A stretch of 64,000 nucleotides of DNA from positions 590,590 through 654,589 of the forward strand of contig NZ_AQUI01000002.1 in assembly GCF_000371785.1 (NCBI RefSeq). Direction: 5' to 3'. Numbering within the stretch: position 1 is the stretch's first letter; each line of letters starts with the position of its first letter. The position numbers and the translations under genes are program-made. The notes below the pieces were generated by a model, which had not been told where the DNA came from, made no database searches, and worked only from the letters and a program-made list of their open reading frames with translations. This DNA is from Actinopolyspora halophila DSM 43834. Lineage in GTDB: Bacteria > Actinomycetota > Actinomycetes > Mycobacteriales > Pseudonocardiaceae. Of the stretch, positions 8,501 through 16,280 are shown piece after piece.

Positions 8501-10219
8501 GCCCGGAATCGCAAGGAATTCCGGGGTCACGAAACTGGCATCTTCGGCGTCGACGTCGTCGACATGCTTGAGGAAGACGTCGTTACGGTCTGCGAGAGAT
8601 TTGAGGCCGCCGCTGGTCGGTACGACCTTAGCTTTCTGGATGTCTTCGATTTTGGGATTGATTAGCACAAAGTTCAACGCTTGTGCGGCAGATCCGTAGT
8701 CCCCGTTCGCCCACTCACGTAGCCATGACAATATACCTTTTGTACGAACCTTCGAGAGCGCTTTCTCCTCGTCACGTTGTTGAGAGCCCATCAGGTCCGG
8801 ATCAGCGTGGTAAGCATAGAGCTGTCGGAGTCGAGCCGCACGACGTGGGGTCGAGTAGCAGCGCCAGTGGGGTACCTGGTCGCTGGTGTTCGGGGATTTG
8901 ATCCATGCCTCGTGGTCACCGCTTTTCACCTCGTTCCCGAGAGAGAAGGTGAGAGGAAGCAGGTCCTCCGGGGTGCACAGCGCACCGGTACCGTCGGGAA
9001 TCAGGGCACTCCGAGAGCCCAACCGTGGAACGTGCGCACACAGAACCTCGTCCCCGAACGAGAGGATCTCGCGGCCACGTGCGGGCATGTAGTCGAAGTG
9101 TGCTGCGGGATCGTCGGCCGTTGCCACCCGAGGAAGAACGTCGAGGAACATCTGCGAAAGCGTTGCTAGAATCTCGAGATTGTAGCGGTTTCTGAGGAGC
9201 GTCGTTCGGTCGTCATTGACGCTCCAGGGCGCATTGAAGAGAGCAGAAGCAGTGGTCGCATCCTGGAGTGGGAAGTATGACCACAAATTTCCCGTCTGCA
9301 GGTCTGTGTAGCGCTCGGGCATTGCAACGGTCACCTTGACTTGTTCCCGTGACACCGCCTCGCCGACGTCACCGCGCGCCCGAGTACTGGGCGTATGCAT
9401 CCGGTTCGTTACGAACCACAGGCGGTCGTCGCCGTCGGGGCGTTCAATCCGGAACTTTCCGTCACCGAGGGCCCGTGATACGTGAGTCGTCTCGAAGGTC
9501 TGCTCCTGCGCCACGATTCGCAGTCGGATCTCCCGGACCGCATCGACGAAGAGCAGGAACTCCGACCGGAACTCCTTGATCTCCTTCTGGAGGCTCTCGA
9601 GTCTCTCGGCGTGTGGCAGACGCACGATCGTCGAGGCCCATTCGGCGAGCTCATTGAGAACGGGGTCCTTGGCGAACTCGGCGTCGACATCTGTGATCTG
9701 TGTGGCTGTCCTCAGGACGGGCAATCGCTCGGACGTGGCGCCGACCTCGTTGAGCGATGCCTTGGCCTTCGGCGAGTTGAACTCGAACGAAAGCGAGCGG
9801 CTGAACACCTGCGGTGTGTGGGTAACTGCGAGGACTGACTTGAACCCGAGGCCGAATCGACCGATCTCGTTGCCTCGCTTGCCGCTGAGATGTGCATGTG
9901 CAAGAGAGGTCAGGCCGCTTGTCGAGAAGGGGAGCCCTGCATTCGCGCAGTAGAGCGTCTCCGTGTTGAGATCGAGGATGATTTCGACGCGTCCTGCGGA
10001 CCCGTCGGTATCCGCAGTACCGGCCATCGCATCGGCGGCGTTCTGCACGAGCTCAAGGAGCGTCCTGTTGGCGTAACCACCGACACGGATCGACTCCTCA
10101 TGGTTGGCATGCTCGTCGATCAGGTTGGGATTCGCCCGGTAGACATCGATGGCTCGATCGAACAACCCCTGGAGCTCACGGATCATGGTGCCGTCCGGCA
10201 CCCACTCGCTCGTCGTCAT
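5498..10219 (-). CDS. GHKL (Hsp90/sacsin-type) ATPase fused to SF2 DEAH helicase
   Basis: A 1573-residue protein and the first gene of the island operon. The N-terminus carries a histidine-kinase/Hsp90-like ATP-binding fold: the N-box ELVQNAADAM (E56, N60, D63), CANAGLPF near 91-98, and the glycine lid GRFGLGFKSV at 120-129, which resembles sacsin-type domains. The C-terminal 400 residues form an SF2 helicase with Walker A PTGAGKT near 1200, IDEAH near 1306, LSATPF, and motif VI AGRGLRG. The roughly 1000 residues between have no domain I recognise. ATG 10219 follows GAGGAGGT at good spacing. The stop overlaps the NERD-helicase start. The role is probably nucleic-acid sensing or remodelling in defence; that is inferred from context. 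Confidence 0.78.
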   Translation of the reverse strand: MTTSEWVPDGTMIRELQGLFDRAIDVYRANPNLIDEHANHEESIRVGGYANRTLLELVQNAADAMAGTADTDGSAGRVEIILDLNTETLYCANAGLPFSTSGLTSLAHAHLSGKRGNEIGRFGLGFKSVLAVTHTPQVFSRSLSFEFNSPKAKASLNEVGATSERLPVLRTATQITDVDAEFAKDPVLNELAEWASTIVRLPHAERLESLQKEIKEFRSEFLLFVDAVREIRLRIVAQEQTFETTHVSRALGDGKFRIERPDGDDRLWFVTNRMHTPSTRARGDVGEAVSREQVKVTVAMPERYTDLQTGNLWSYFPLQDATTASALFNAPWSVNDDRTTLLRNRYNLEILATLSQMFLDVLPRVATADDPAAHFDYMPARGREILSFGDEVLCAHVPRLGSRSALIPDGTGALCTPEDLLPLTFSLGNEVKSGDHEAWIKSPNTSDQVPHWRCYSTPRRAARLRQLYAYHADPDLMGSQQRDEEKALSKVRTKGILSWLREWANGDYGSAAQALNFVLINPKIEDIQKAKVVPTSGGLKSLADRNDVFLKHVDDVDAEDASFVTPEFLAIPGIEKNLREKAGFRDLDPIAILRARLDKLSPNSGSEDYEKFWAAVMDAPLPTAQRIVEQNTTKYIKVPTRDGGWALPQSVLDVDGLSEGIESILLDHDRCQHQIARAAGVIHQPVRSYSFEDEIYADRYREFVVADLNQRVDPGERPARNIEFDQSLGAGPFSALLLMAESGAPVSTRAQWTQKLLELEKRDTWTCEDVDNRQPRRIISPVRWAVSEAGLVESNQGFSAPSEIVSPALIEYRELLPYYSGPKSLKDALDLPRELADVSGEIFKTALGSEEYSSTVKDSVLAEFVLTASAKVHPDNHPPQIPARIGSVVERRRPGTVYLATTNEQQQLLSQKQNPYLRVEEKDVDEFVSKVGCRRFEDSFSFSMITDGRQDPDPIVDLYPGLQRTWASETVVNASISRAIYIAKRVTTEDGVEDQSLAWHLDGLTLIVRKDLDDNHVLKIVNEAFGLHLSNAELDNVKQAALDQQRERQRQEARAAVDEAEKLEVFFGEDTLKEQLPRGLWQALEAQGLVTGSTSVADLFLTVYGNDSIRQLADLFRSEGYTDVPTQWTGGVQTIDWLRKMGFAAKYAGRRADPQPDEFVVPGAVKLNELHSYQKRISESLRTVLTQPSDKGPAQKGMVELPTGAGKTRVATETVLKLFKDEVLSGTVLWIAQSIELCEQAVQTFATVWRHIGDERPLAIGRLWENNIVHEPDTGVSVVVATDAKIEAILDQPEYEWLSEPAAVFIDEAHRAGGSSRYTRILRWLGVDGHNWERPLVGLSATPFKGKVEDGRQTKELVARFGNNRLDAFDGSSYHELQQLGVLARVEHEVLDGVEVTLSADEQGQIESMRHVERPLLDRIGSDEARMKILVDHILSQDSEWPILVFTPSVLSAQVLAATLRYRGVLSAAVSGQTGRQERRDKIEQFKKGEIRILANCDLFVQGFDAPGVRALYIARPTFNPSAYIQMAGRGLRGPKNGGKEECLIVDVADNFGAVNDFLGYREYKDLWEEKDV

Positions 10220-10927
10220 GTTGAGACCTCCTCGGGAGCTGACGCTGTACTGCGATGCAGCCGAACCCGCACTTGCTTTGTTTCTGAAGATTGTTCACTG
10301 ATGGTGTCACGTACCCCACGGTCTGTATTGGTCGCCACCGACACGCAGTGCTCTCATCCTGTTCGCGCCGGTTGTCGTTCCGGAGAAGCTCTGCACGGCC
10401 CCAGCGTGTGACTCGAGGAGACAAGCCAAAAAGTTGCTCGGTGGCGGGCACTGCGACTGATTACCCAGGCGACCGTTGTGCCCTGAACTGCGCGTGGAAG
10501 GAGGGCATGGTCGGCACGGCCTGGTGCCGATATCGCGGGGCGGGTTGGATCATCGCGTCTACTTCTTCGCGGTCCGGCATGTCGGAGTAGCTGATCCGCC
10601 TTGCGCACGTTGATCACTGCGACTCCCGAGCGCGCTGCTAGCGTAACTCTGAACCTTGATCAACTATAGTTTTCATGACCCTTCCATGGGGCCTATTCAG
10701 CCACTTGATGGCATCTATCGGGACTCCCGCTCGTGGTATAGCCCCGTGTCGTTCCTAACAGTTCTTCAGGGAAGGACGCTCTTGAACGCAAGTAGAAATA
10801 CGGGGATGTTGGCGCCGTGGCATCACTCGTGGTGCGAAACGGGGTAACCGGTGTGGTCACAGTCCACCAGCGGGACCGGCTGTGTGGCTGTCGTTGCTGG
10901 TCGTGAGCATTGTTTGTGCAGCTCAAG
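10220..10927. other. Non-coding end of the island
   Basis: No convincing gene is visible between the start of the GHKL-helicase gene and the tRNA scar. Short open frames here lack ribosome sites and recognisable motifs. The stretch presumably holds the promoter of the defence operon on the minus strand and the element's terminal sequence. An AT-rich TTGATCAACTATAGT near 10657 resembles a promoter, but no gene follows it. Confidence 0.5.
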
Positions 10928-10975
10928 CGCCTTGTAAGCGGAAGGTCAGGGGTTCGAATCCCCTCAGCGGCTCCA
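10928..10975 (+). other. tRNA-Thr(TGT) 3' fragment, probable attachment site of the island
   Basis: The stretch begins inside the anticodon arm with the loop CTTGTAA (anticodon TGT, threonine). It continues through the variable loop, a perfect T arm (AGGGG/CCCCT around TTCGAAT) and the acceptor strand to an encoded CCA at 10973-10975. The expected acceptor 5' strand (GCCGCTG) and D arm are absent, and pairing of the anticodon stem fails upstream of 10928. A 3' tRNA fragment of this kind is what remains at the far end of an element integrated into a tRNA gene. The orientation predicts an intact tRNA-Thr(TGT) to the left of this window. Confidence 0.8.
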
Positions 10976-10993
10976 TCTCTCACCCGGGAAGCA

Positions 10994-11019
10994 CCGCCCG
11001 GTTCGCTCACGGGCGGCGT
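10994..11019 (+). terminator. Hairpin downstream of the tRNA-Thr fragment
   Basis: CCGCCCG (10994-11000) pairs with CGGGCGG (11010-11016) across a 9-base loop and is followed by CGTTT. It sits about 20 bases after the CCA end, where the terminator of the original tRNA gene would be expected. From here to 11297 I see no gene. Confidence 0.5.
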
Positions 11020-11297
11020 TTCGGTGCGCGGCGGGGATCAGTTCCGATCGCAACTCCGCCCTCAGGCCGGACGACGCGATTCCGCTCCCTCCTCGAGCCT
11101 TCGTCGAATCCCGGGCAAAGTGGATGAGACCACTCCGACGGAGTCTCCGCGAGCCCTTCCGGGGAAGAGAACATCACTGCCGTATCGAGCTGCCCCGACA
11201 CACGGCCCCTCCTGAGCGAGATCACCTACACTCGTGAACCATGCCCTGTCGCCTCGTGCTTGGTTGAGTGGTTCCGGCTCGCCACTGGGAGTCTTGT

Positions 11298-14030
11298 ATG
11301 GCGGACAAATCGCTCGGAGGGGGAACGAGCGCCGTCGCCGCCTCCGCGCACGCCGCTTGTGCGCGCTTCCGCGGAACCGACCCGCTCGTGGTCGGACGCA
11401 CGCGCAGACAGCTCGCGGCGGACATCGGATTCCCGGACGAATCGGGGCGCATCCCCCACGCCCGGTGGATGCGGGCGATGACCTTCGAACACCTGGTGCG
11501 GGAGCACAGGTTCGCCGGTGAAGTGGCCACCACCACGGTGGGCAGGCTCGGGCTGAACCGTCCCAACGGGATCGTGACGTCCGACGCGCAGGTGGACACG
11601 GGCAGGACGGCCGGTCTCCTCGCGGACGCACACGCCAGAGCCGTGGCGGACGGTTCGGTCACGCTGATCCACGGGATCGCGTTGCCGTTCGTCGGCTTCG
11701 AGGGCCAGGACGCCACAGAGGTCAAGCCCGACTTCGCCGTTATCGCTGCCAGGACCGACCGGAATGGTGAATCCTGGATGGTCGTCGGTGACGCCAAGGA
11801 CTACGAACGGGTGAGATCACGGGTCGAGGACACCAGATTGCTGAAAGGCTTTCTGCAAGTGGCCCTGGGGGCGGAATCCGCCGCATCCTGGTCACACGTG
11901 CCCACCGGTATGTCGGTCCACTCCCACGGCGTGCTGGCCGTCCCCCGCAACGCCTTCCTGCAGCCCGAGGCCCTGGTGGAATCGCTCGACGACCACCGGG
12001 CGGAGGTTCGGATGCGCGTGGCGGAGCGGCGACGTGAGGCCGAGCAGCCGCCATCGGTCGAACCGGAAGACCTCTCGAAGTACGTCGCGCACCTGCGGGC
12101 GACGTTCGACCCGGCCACGTGCACCACGTGCACCCTGTTCTCCTACTGCCGGAACGAGCTCAGGACATCGGCCGACCCGGCCGACCTGCTCGTCGAGCTG
12201 GGAATACCGAGCGACACGCGTCCCCACGTCGTCGGCCTGGTGGACGGAACGGGCGCGCTCGGCAAAGCCCCGGCATCGGTGACCGCCAACGTGACGGCGA
12301 CCCTGGAGGGGATCGGGCAGTCCACCGGCCAACGACGCATCGACCCGGCGGGGCGCGCGGGCACCGTCAACGTCGTACTCGCCAAATCGGACTCCGCGGC
12401 TCTCGGTGTTCACGGGGTCGCCACGCAGCGCGTCACCGTGGAAGGGCGCGAGCCGTGGCGGGTCACCGTCTTCGACGATCCGCAGTCCGCGCGTTGCCGT
12501 CGCGAGGTGGTGCGCCTGCTCGGACGGGAGCTGTCCGCGGCGATGGCCGAGCGGCGCGCGGCCGACGGGGACGCACCGGACCCCGTTCACCTCGTCGTCC
12601 CGGACCAGCCGACAGCCGACGTCCTCGTCTCGATCGCCGACAACCTGGCCGGCATCGAGCTCAGCAGGCTGCGCTGGGAGCGGGACGAGCGAATGGGGCG
12701 TGCGCCCTTGACGTTCGACGGAGAACCGGCCGAAATCCCGTCCCCGTTGCAGGAGCCCGCGCGGACCGCCGTCTCGTTCCTGCTGGAGGAGGACCGGGCC
12801 AGGGCGCTCACGCTCCGGTCCCCGATGGTCGATCTCCGGGAATCGCTCGCGCGGCACGTGGTGGCCGGGGGCCCCTCGGTCGCCTCCTACCGCCTGGACT
12901 ACCTGTTGGCCTGGGCCGAGTCCGTGACCAACGGTCCCGTGGAACCACGCGGGCTGGAGGACGAGATCGAATCCGCCCTCCACACCCCGGGTGCCCGGCT
13001 GACGAGCCGTGCTTCCGACGCCATCCACGAGGCCCTGACCGCATCGGCGTCCCGGCGGGACGATCTCGGGACGCGCCACCGGGAGACGAACGGGTACGCG
13101 GCGCTGGTGACCGGAGAGCTCGACTACAAGTGCGGGATCGTCGAACGCGCCCTGAACGCGTTGGAGTCCGTTCCGGACTCACGACTGCGCGAGGTGCACC
13201 GGGAGATCGAGAGCGATGCCCAGGCGGTCTGGCGGCGACGGTTGTCGTTGCGCGCTTCCGACCTGGTGCGGTTCGGCCGAACGCACCGCTACTGGCGCAA
13301 CGCGCTCGTGTCCGTCATCGAAAGCGACGACAAGTGCCGGAACCAACTCCTGGCGCTGACGAATCCGCAGGCCGCCGACGACCTCGCCGTCGACGCAGGC
13401 ACGAGAGAGGTCGCCGTCGCGACCGTGGTGGCGACCCGGCCACTGGTGCTGGACGTCGGTTCCCGCCGGATCGGCGCGGGGACCAGGATCGTGCTGCTGC
13501 ACGTCAACGGCGACATGTGCGTCGAGCAGCCGAACGTCGGCCTCGCGATCCAGAAGAGCAGTTTCAAGTTCTCGGGGATGTCGATCGGGCCGTTGAGCGG
13601 TATCGGCGACGAAACGCCTCGTCGCTTCGAGTGGGAACCGGACAACGTTGCCGAGCTTTCGGTCGGGGACCGGCTGGTCGTCGCCGATTTCGCGTGGTTC
13701 TCGACGAACAAGGGCAACGCGTTCCTCAACGTCGCCAGACCGCGGGTCGACGAGATCTCGGCGCCGAGACCGACGTGCGAGCCGGGCTCCTATGCCGAGG
13801 ACCCCGAGAACCACGAGCACTGCTGCCGTCCGCACGAGGAAGCCGAGGCCGAGCGGTCCGACCGGATCGCCGAGCGCCGCGCTCGCGGCGAACTCAACCC
13901 GGAGGTGTGGCCGCCGGTCGTGGACTCCGACGCGTTCGAGGTGGCTCCGGCGGACGCCCCCCTCGCCGACGTGACGGCCGATCCGGTGACGAGTCCGCCC
14001 GACGACATGACGATGGACGACCTGGAGTGA
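11298..14030 (+). CDS. Large PD-(D/E)XK nuclease with probable 4Fe-4S site
   Basis: A 910-residue protein. A PD-(D/E)XK nuclease core is visible as KPDFAVIAA (D145) followed by VVGDAKDY (D165, K167). Cysteines at 21, 275, 278 and 284 (CTTCTLFSYC) flank the core in the one-before, three-after pattern of AddB/Cas4-type iron-sulfur nucleases. The middle is unrecognised. The C-terminus has a small Cys/His cluster (HEHCCRPH) and an acidic tail. ATG 11298 has GGGAG six bases upstream; GTG 11268 is a less likely earlier start. The stop codon overlaps the start of the next gene by one base, so the nuclease and the SF1 helicase that follows are probably one functional unit for DNA processing or defence. 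Exact role unknown. Confidence 0.7.
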   Translation: MADKSLGGGTSAVAASAHAACARFRGTDPLVVGRTRRQLAADIGFPDESGRIPHARWMRAMTFEHLVREHRFAGEVATTTVGRLGLNRPNGIVTSDAQVDTGRTAGLLADAHARAVADGSVTLIHGIALPFVGFEGQDATEVKPDFAVIAARTDRNGESWMVVGDAKDYERVRSRVEDTRLLKGFLQVALGAESAASWSHVPTGMSVHSHGVLAVPRNAFLQPEALVESLDDHRAEVRMRVAERRREAEQPPSVEPEDLSKYVAHLRATFDPATCTTCTLFSYCRNELRTSADPADLLVELGIPSDTRPHVVGLVDGTGALGKAPASVTANVTATLEGIGQSTGQRRIDPAGRAGTVNVVLAKSDSAALGVHGVATQRVTVEGREPWRVTVFDDPQSARCRREVVRLLGRELSAAMAERRAADGDAPDPVHLVVPDQPTADVLVSIADNLAGIELSRLRWERDERMGRAPLTFDGEPAEIPSPLQEPARTAVSFLLEEDRARALTLRSPMVDLRESLARHVVAGGPSVASYRLDYLLAWAESVTNGPVEPRGLEDEIESALHTPGARLTSRASDAIHEALTASASRRDDLGTRHRETNGYAALVTGELDYKCGIVERALNALESVPDSRLREVHREIESDAQAVWRRRLSLRASDLVRFGRTHRYWRNALVSVIESDDKCRNQLLALTNPQAADDLAVDAGTREVAVATVVATRPLVLDVGSRRIGAGTRIVLLHVNGDMCVEQPNVGLAIQKSSFKFSGMSIGPLSGIGDETPRRFEWEPDNVAELSVGDRLVVADFAWFSTNKGNAFLNVARPRVDEISAPRPTCEPGSYAEDPENHEHCCRPHEEAEAERSDRIAERRARGELNPEVWPPVVDSDAFEVAPADAPLADVTADPVTSPPDDMTMDDLE

Positions 14031-15538
14031 TGGTGACGGTCGAGTTCTCCCAACCGGAGCCGCGGGACGTCGAGCGCGTCCACCACGACAGTGCGGCGGC
14101 GGGCAACACCGCGGTGGCCGACGAGGCGGTCGGGGTGCTGCGCGGCGCGCTGTCCGGCATCGCGCCGCTGGACCGGCTCCTGCTCAGGGCCGCGGCCGGG
14201 GCGGGGAAGTCCCACATCCTGAAGAAGCTGGTGGCCAATGCCGTCGAGCACCCCGAGTGCTCACGAGTGGCGATCATCGCCTTCACGAACAAGCAGATCC
14301 ATCCGCTCGCGGCTTCGCTGGGGCGGTTGCTCGGTCAGGAACGAGTTTGTCTGTCCGTCGGCAAGGCCCGGCACGAGGAGGTACCCGAGGAGGCGAGGTC
14401 GAACTCGACCGTGGTCACCACCGCCTCGGCCGTTCCGCCCGAGTGCGAGGTGATCGTCTCGACCTCCCACAAGCTCGGCGCCATCGGCGAACTCGACCGG
14501 TTGGCCGAACATCTCGGTGTCGGTCACAACGGTGAGTCCACGTTCGACGCGCTGTTCGTCGACGAGGCGTGGCAGCTCCCGCACCACCTGTTCGACAGGG
14601 TCGCCAAGGCGGCGCCGATCACGGTCGGAGTCGGTGACGTCGGACAGCTTCCCCCGCTGGAGGTGGGCGCGAACCCGTGGCGGGGCGATCCGGGCTTCAA
14701 TCCGTACCGCGCGTGGCCGACCGATTTCGACGGCGACGAACGGACCTGGTCCGTCGAGCTGCCCGCGGTCTGGCGGCCCGCTGCCGGTCACCTCGACCTG
14801 TGGCGGGCCTTCTACCCCGAGTGGCGCGAACTCCACTGCGTGGCGGCGCCGGGGGACAGGGCACTGGTCGCCGCGGGGCTCTCCGGGGACACCGCCGCGA
14901 TCTGGAACCAGGTCGGTACCGGCGTGCCGACGCTGCTCGAGGTCGAGGGATTGCCGGAGCCCGAGAGCGCGGACGTCGACCTGCCGCTGATGGGCACGGT
15001 CGAGTCCCTGCTCGACGAGCTGCTGTCCTCGGGATTCGCCCTCGAGCACGCGGAGTACGACGACAAGGGATCCCCGACGGGCGGGACGAGCACTGCACGC
15101 CCGGGGGACGACTCCGGCGACCCGCTGATAGTGGTCCTGGCGACGCGCAACCAGGCCGTGGACGACGCGGCCGATGTCGCCGAGCGGCTACGAGCGAAGT
15201 ACTCGCTGGCCGAGACCGAGGTCGTGGCTTCGACGGTCGATTCCTGGCAGGGCCAGACGAACCGCATCACGGTCGCGATTCACCCGTTGAGCGGTGCCAC
15301 GCAACTCGACGAGTTCAACTCGGCTTTCGGCAGGCTGGCCGTGACCTGCACGCGTGCCACCCACGGGCTGCTGATGGTCACCCGGCCCGGGATCGATCGG
15401 CTTCTCGGCGAGGCTCCCGCCCGGCCGGGCACCCCGTTCGGGGAGCCGGGCAATCGGCAGTTGCCACGGCAGACCCATCAGCGCATCCTCGACACGTTCG
15501 CCAGGGGCAAGCTCGCGGTCGAGGGTGAACCCCAGTAG
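14030..15538 (+). CDS. Superfamily 1 DNA helicase, partner of the nuclease upstream
   Basis: A 502-residue protein beginning at ATG 14030 within the TGATG junction. Walker A is AAGAGKS at residues 55-61, Walker B is FVDEAW near 180, a QLPPLEVG-type motif III follows, and the C-terminal motifs are DSWQGQ near 405 and LAVTCTRATHG near 438-448. The layout is that of UvrD/Dna2/AAA_11-AAA_12-type SF1 helicases. Coupled to a PD-(D/E)XK iron-sulfur nuclease, the pair resembles the logic of AddAB or Dna2 with nuclease and helicase on separate chains. The frame is open far upstream (from 12119), but that part is only an antiphase shadow of the nuclease gene. Confidence 0.75.
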   Translation: MVTVEFSQPEPRDVERVHHDSAAAGNTAVADEAVGVLRGALSGIAPLDRLLLRAAAGAGKSHILKKLVANAVEHPECSRVAIIAFTNKQIHPLAASLGRLLGQERVCLSVGKARHEEVPEEARSNSTVVTTASAVPPECEVIVSTSHKLGAIGELDRLAEHLGVGHNGESTFDALFVDEAWQLPHHLFDRVAKAAPITVGVGDVGQLPPLEVGANPWRGDPGFNPYRAWPTDFDGDERTWSVELPAVWRPAAGHLDLWRAFYPEWRELHCVAAPGDRALVAAGLSGDTAAIWNQVGTGVPTLLEVEGLPEPESADVDLPLMGTVESLLDELLSSGFALEHAEYDDKGSPTGGTSTARPGDDSGDPLIVVLATRNQAVDDAADVAERLRAKYSLAETEVVASTVDSWQGQTNRITVAIHPLSGATQLDEFNSAFGRLAVTCTRATHGLLMVTRPGIDRLLGEAPARPGTPFGEPGNRQLPRQTHQRILDTFARGKLAVEGEPQ

Positions 15539-15678
15539 GGGGCTGGTGGTCCTGCCGCGCTGCGGTCGGCACGGACGGGGGCGCTCGATTCGGCCTCATG
15601 CCGGTGGGCGCTGCTCGTCGGGCTCTGCGAGCCCTCCGGCGACGTGCACCGCACGCGCCCAGGGCTAGCCTGTGTCGC

Positions 15679-16182
15679 ATGGTCGACACGCTGCCTCGCC
15701 GGGTCGAGATCGCCACGCCCGATCAGGTGACTTCCATCCACCGGCTGCGCAGGGATCTCGAGGAGTGGCTGCACGCGAAGGGAATCCACCAGTGGCCGCG
15801 CGGCGAGGTGAGCCGGGAGGACGTGGCCGCCCAGGTCGATCGCGGCGAGTGGCGCTGCGCGCATCTGCCGAACATCGACCTGGCCGCGGCGATGCGAGTG
15901 CTGTGGTCCGATCCCGAGTTCTGGGGCGCGGACGCCACCCCCGCGGTGTACGTGCACGGGCTCATGGTCGACCGCCGCGCAGCCGGGACGGGGCTGGGGA
16001 AGTACATGTTGGACGGTGCGGCCGAGATCGGCCGCGCGGCCGGCGTGGAGGCCTTCCGGCTCGACTGCGTCGAGTCCAACCACGTGCTGCGCGCGTTCTA
16101 CACCGACCAGGGCTTCCGCGCGGTGGGGCGGTGCGACTTCCGGAACCTGTTCAGCGTGACCCTGTTCGAGAAAGGCCTCTGA
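15679..16182 (+). CDS. GNAT-family N-acetyltransferase
   Basis: A 167-residue protein with a GNAT fold. The acetyl-CoA-binding region reads VHGLMVDRRAAGTGLGKYML, followed by RLDCVESNHVLRAFYTDQGF, the usual C-terminal beta-bulge segment. ATG 15679 is chosen because the family begins close to the first strand; 27 upstream codons in the same frame are arginine- and alanine-rich and look like leader sequence. The substrate cannot be told. It stands alone between the helicase pair and the dehydratase gene. Confidence 0.8.
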   Translation: MVDTLPRRVEIATPDQVTSIHRLRRDLEEWLHAKGIHQWPRGEVSREDVAAQVDRGEWRCAHLPNIDLAAAMRVLWSDPEFWGADATPAVYVHGLMVDRRAAGTGLGKYMLDGAAEIGRAAGVEAFRLDCVESNHVLRAFYTDQGFRAVGRCDFRNLFSVTLFEKGL

Positions 16183-16280
16183 CCGTACCGGGGGCGACCC
16201 CGCCGCACACGGTGGAAAAAGGACCCGGACGGTGGTGAATCCGCTGGCGCGGGAGAGCTCGGGATGGGCAGACTGGCCGC

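Noticed and set aside
10354-10617. Minus-strand frame of 87 residues as an island gene
   Set aside because: Low complexity, no ribosome site and no recognisable domain.
10220-10927. Integrase or excisionase gene near the tRNA scar
   Set aside because: No tyrosine or serine recombinase motif is found on either strand here. If the element has an integrase it must lie to the left of the window.
10693-11010. Minus-strand open frame containing GIRTPDLPLTR
   Set aside because: This peptide is the well-known false translation of the complement of a tRNA 3' end; the frame crosses the tRNA-Thr fragment and has no start signal.
12119-14029. Upstream extension of the SF1 helicase frame (over 600 residues)
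   Set aside because: It is an Arg/Gly-rich antiphase shadow of the nuclease gene. The real helicase begins at the coupled ATG 14030.
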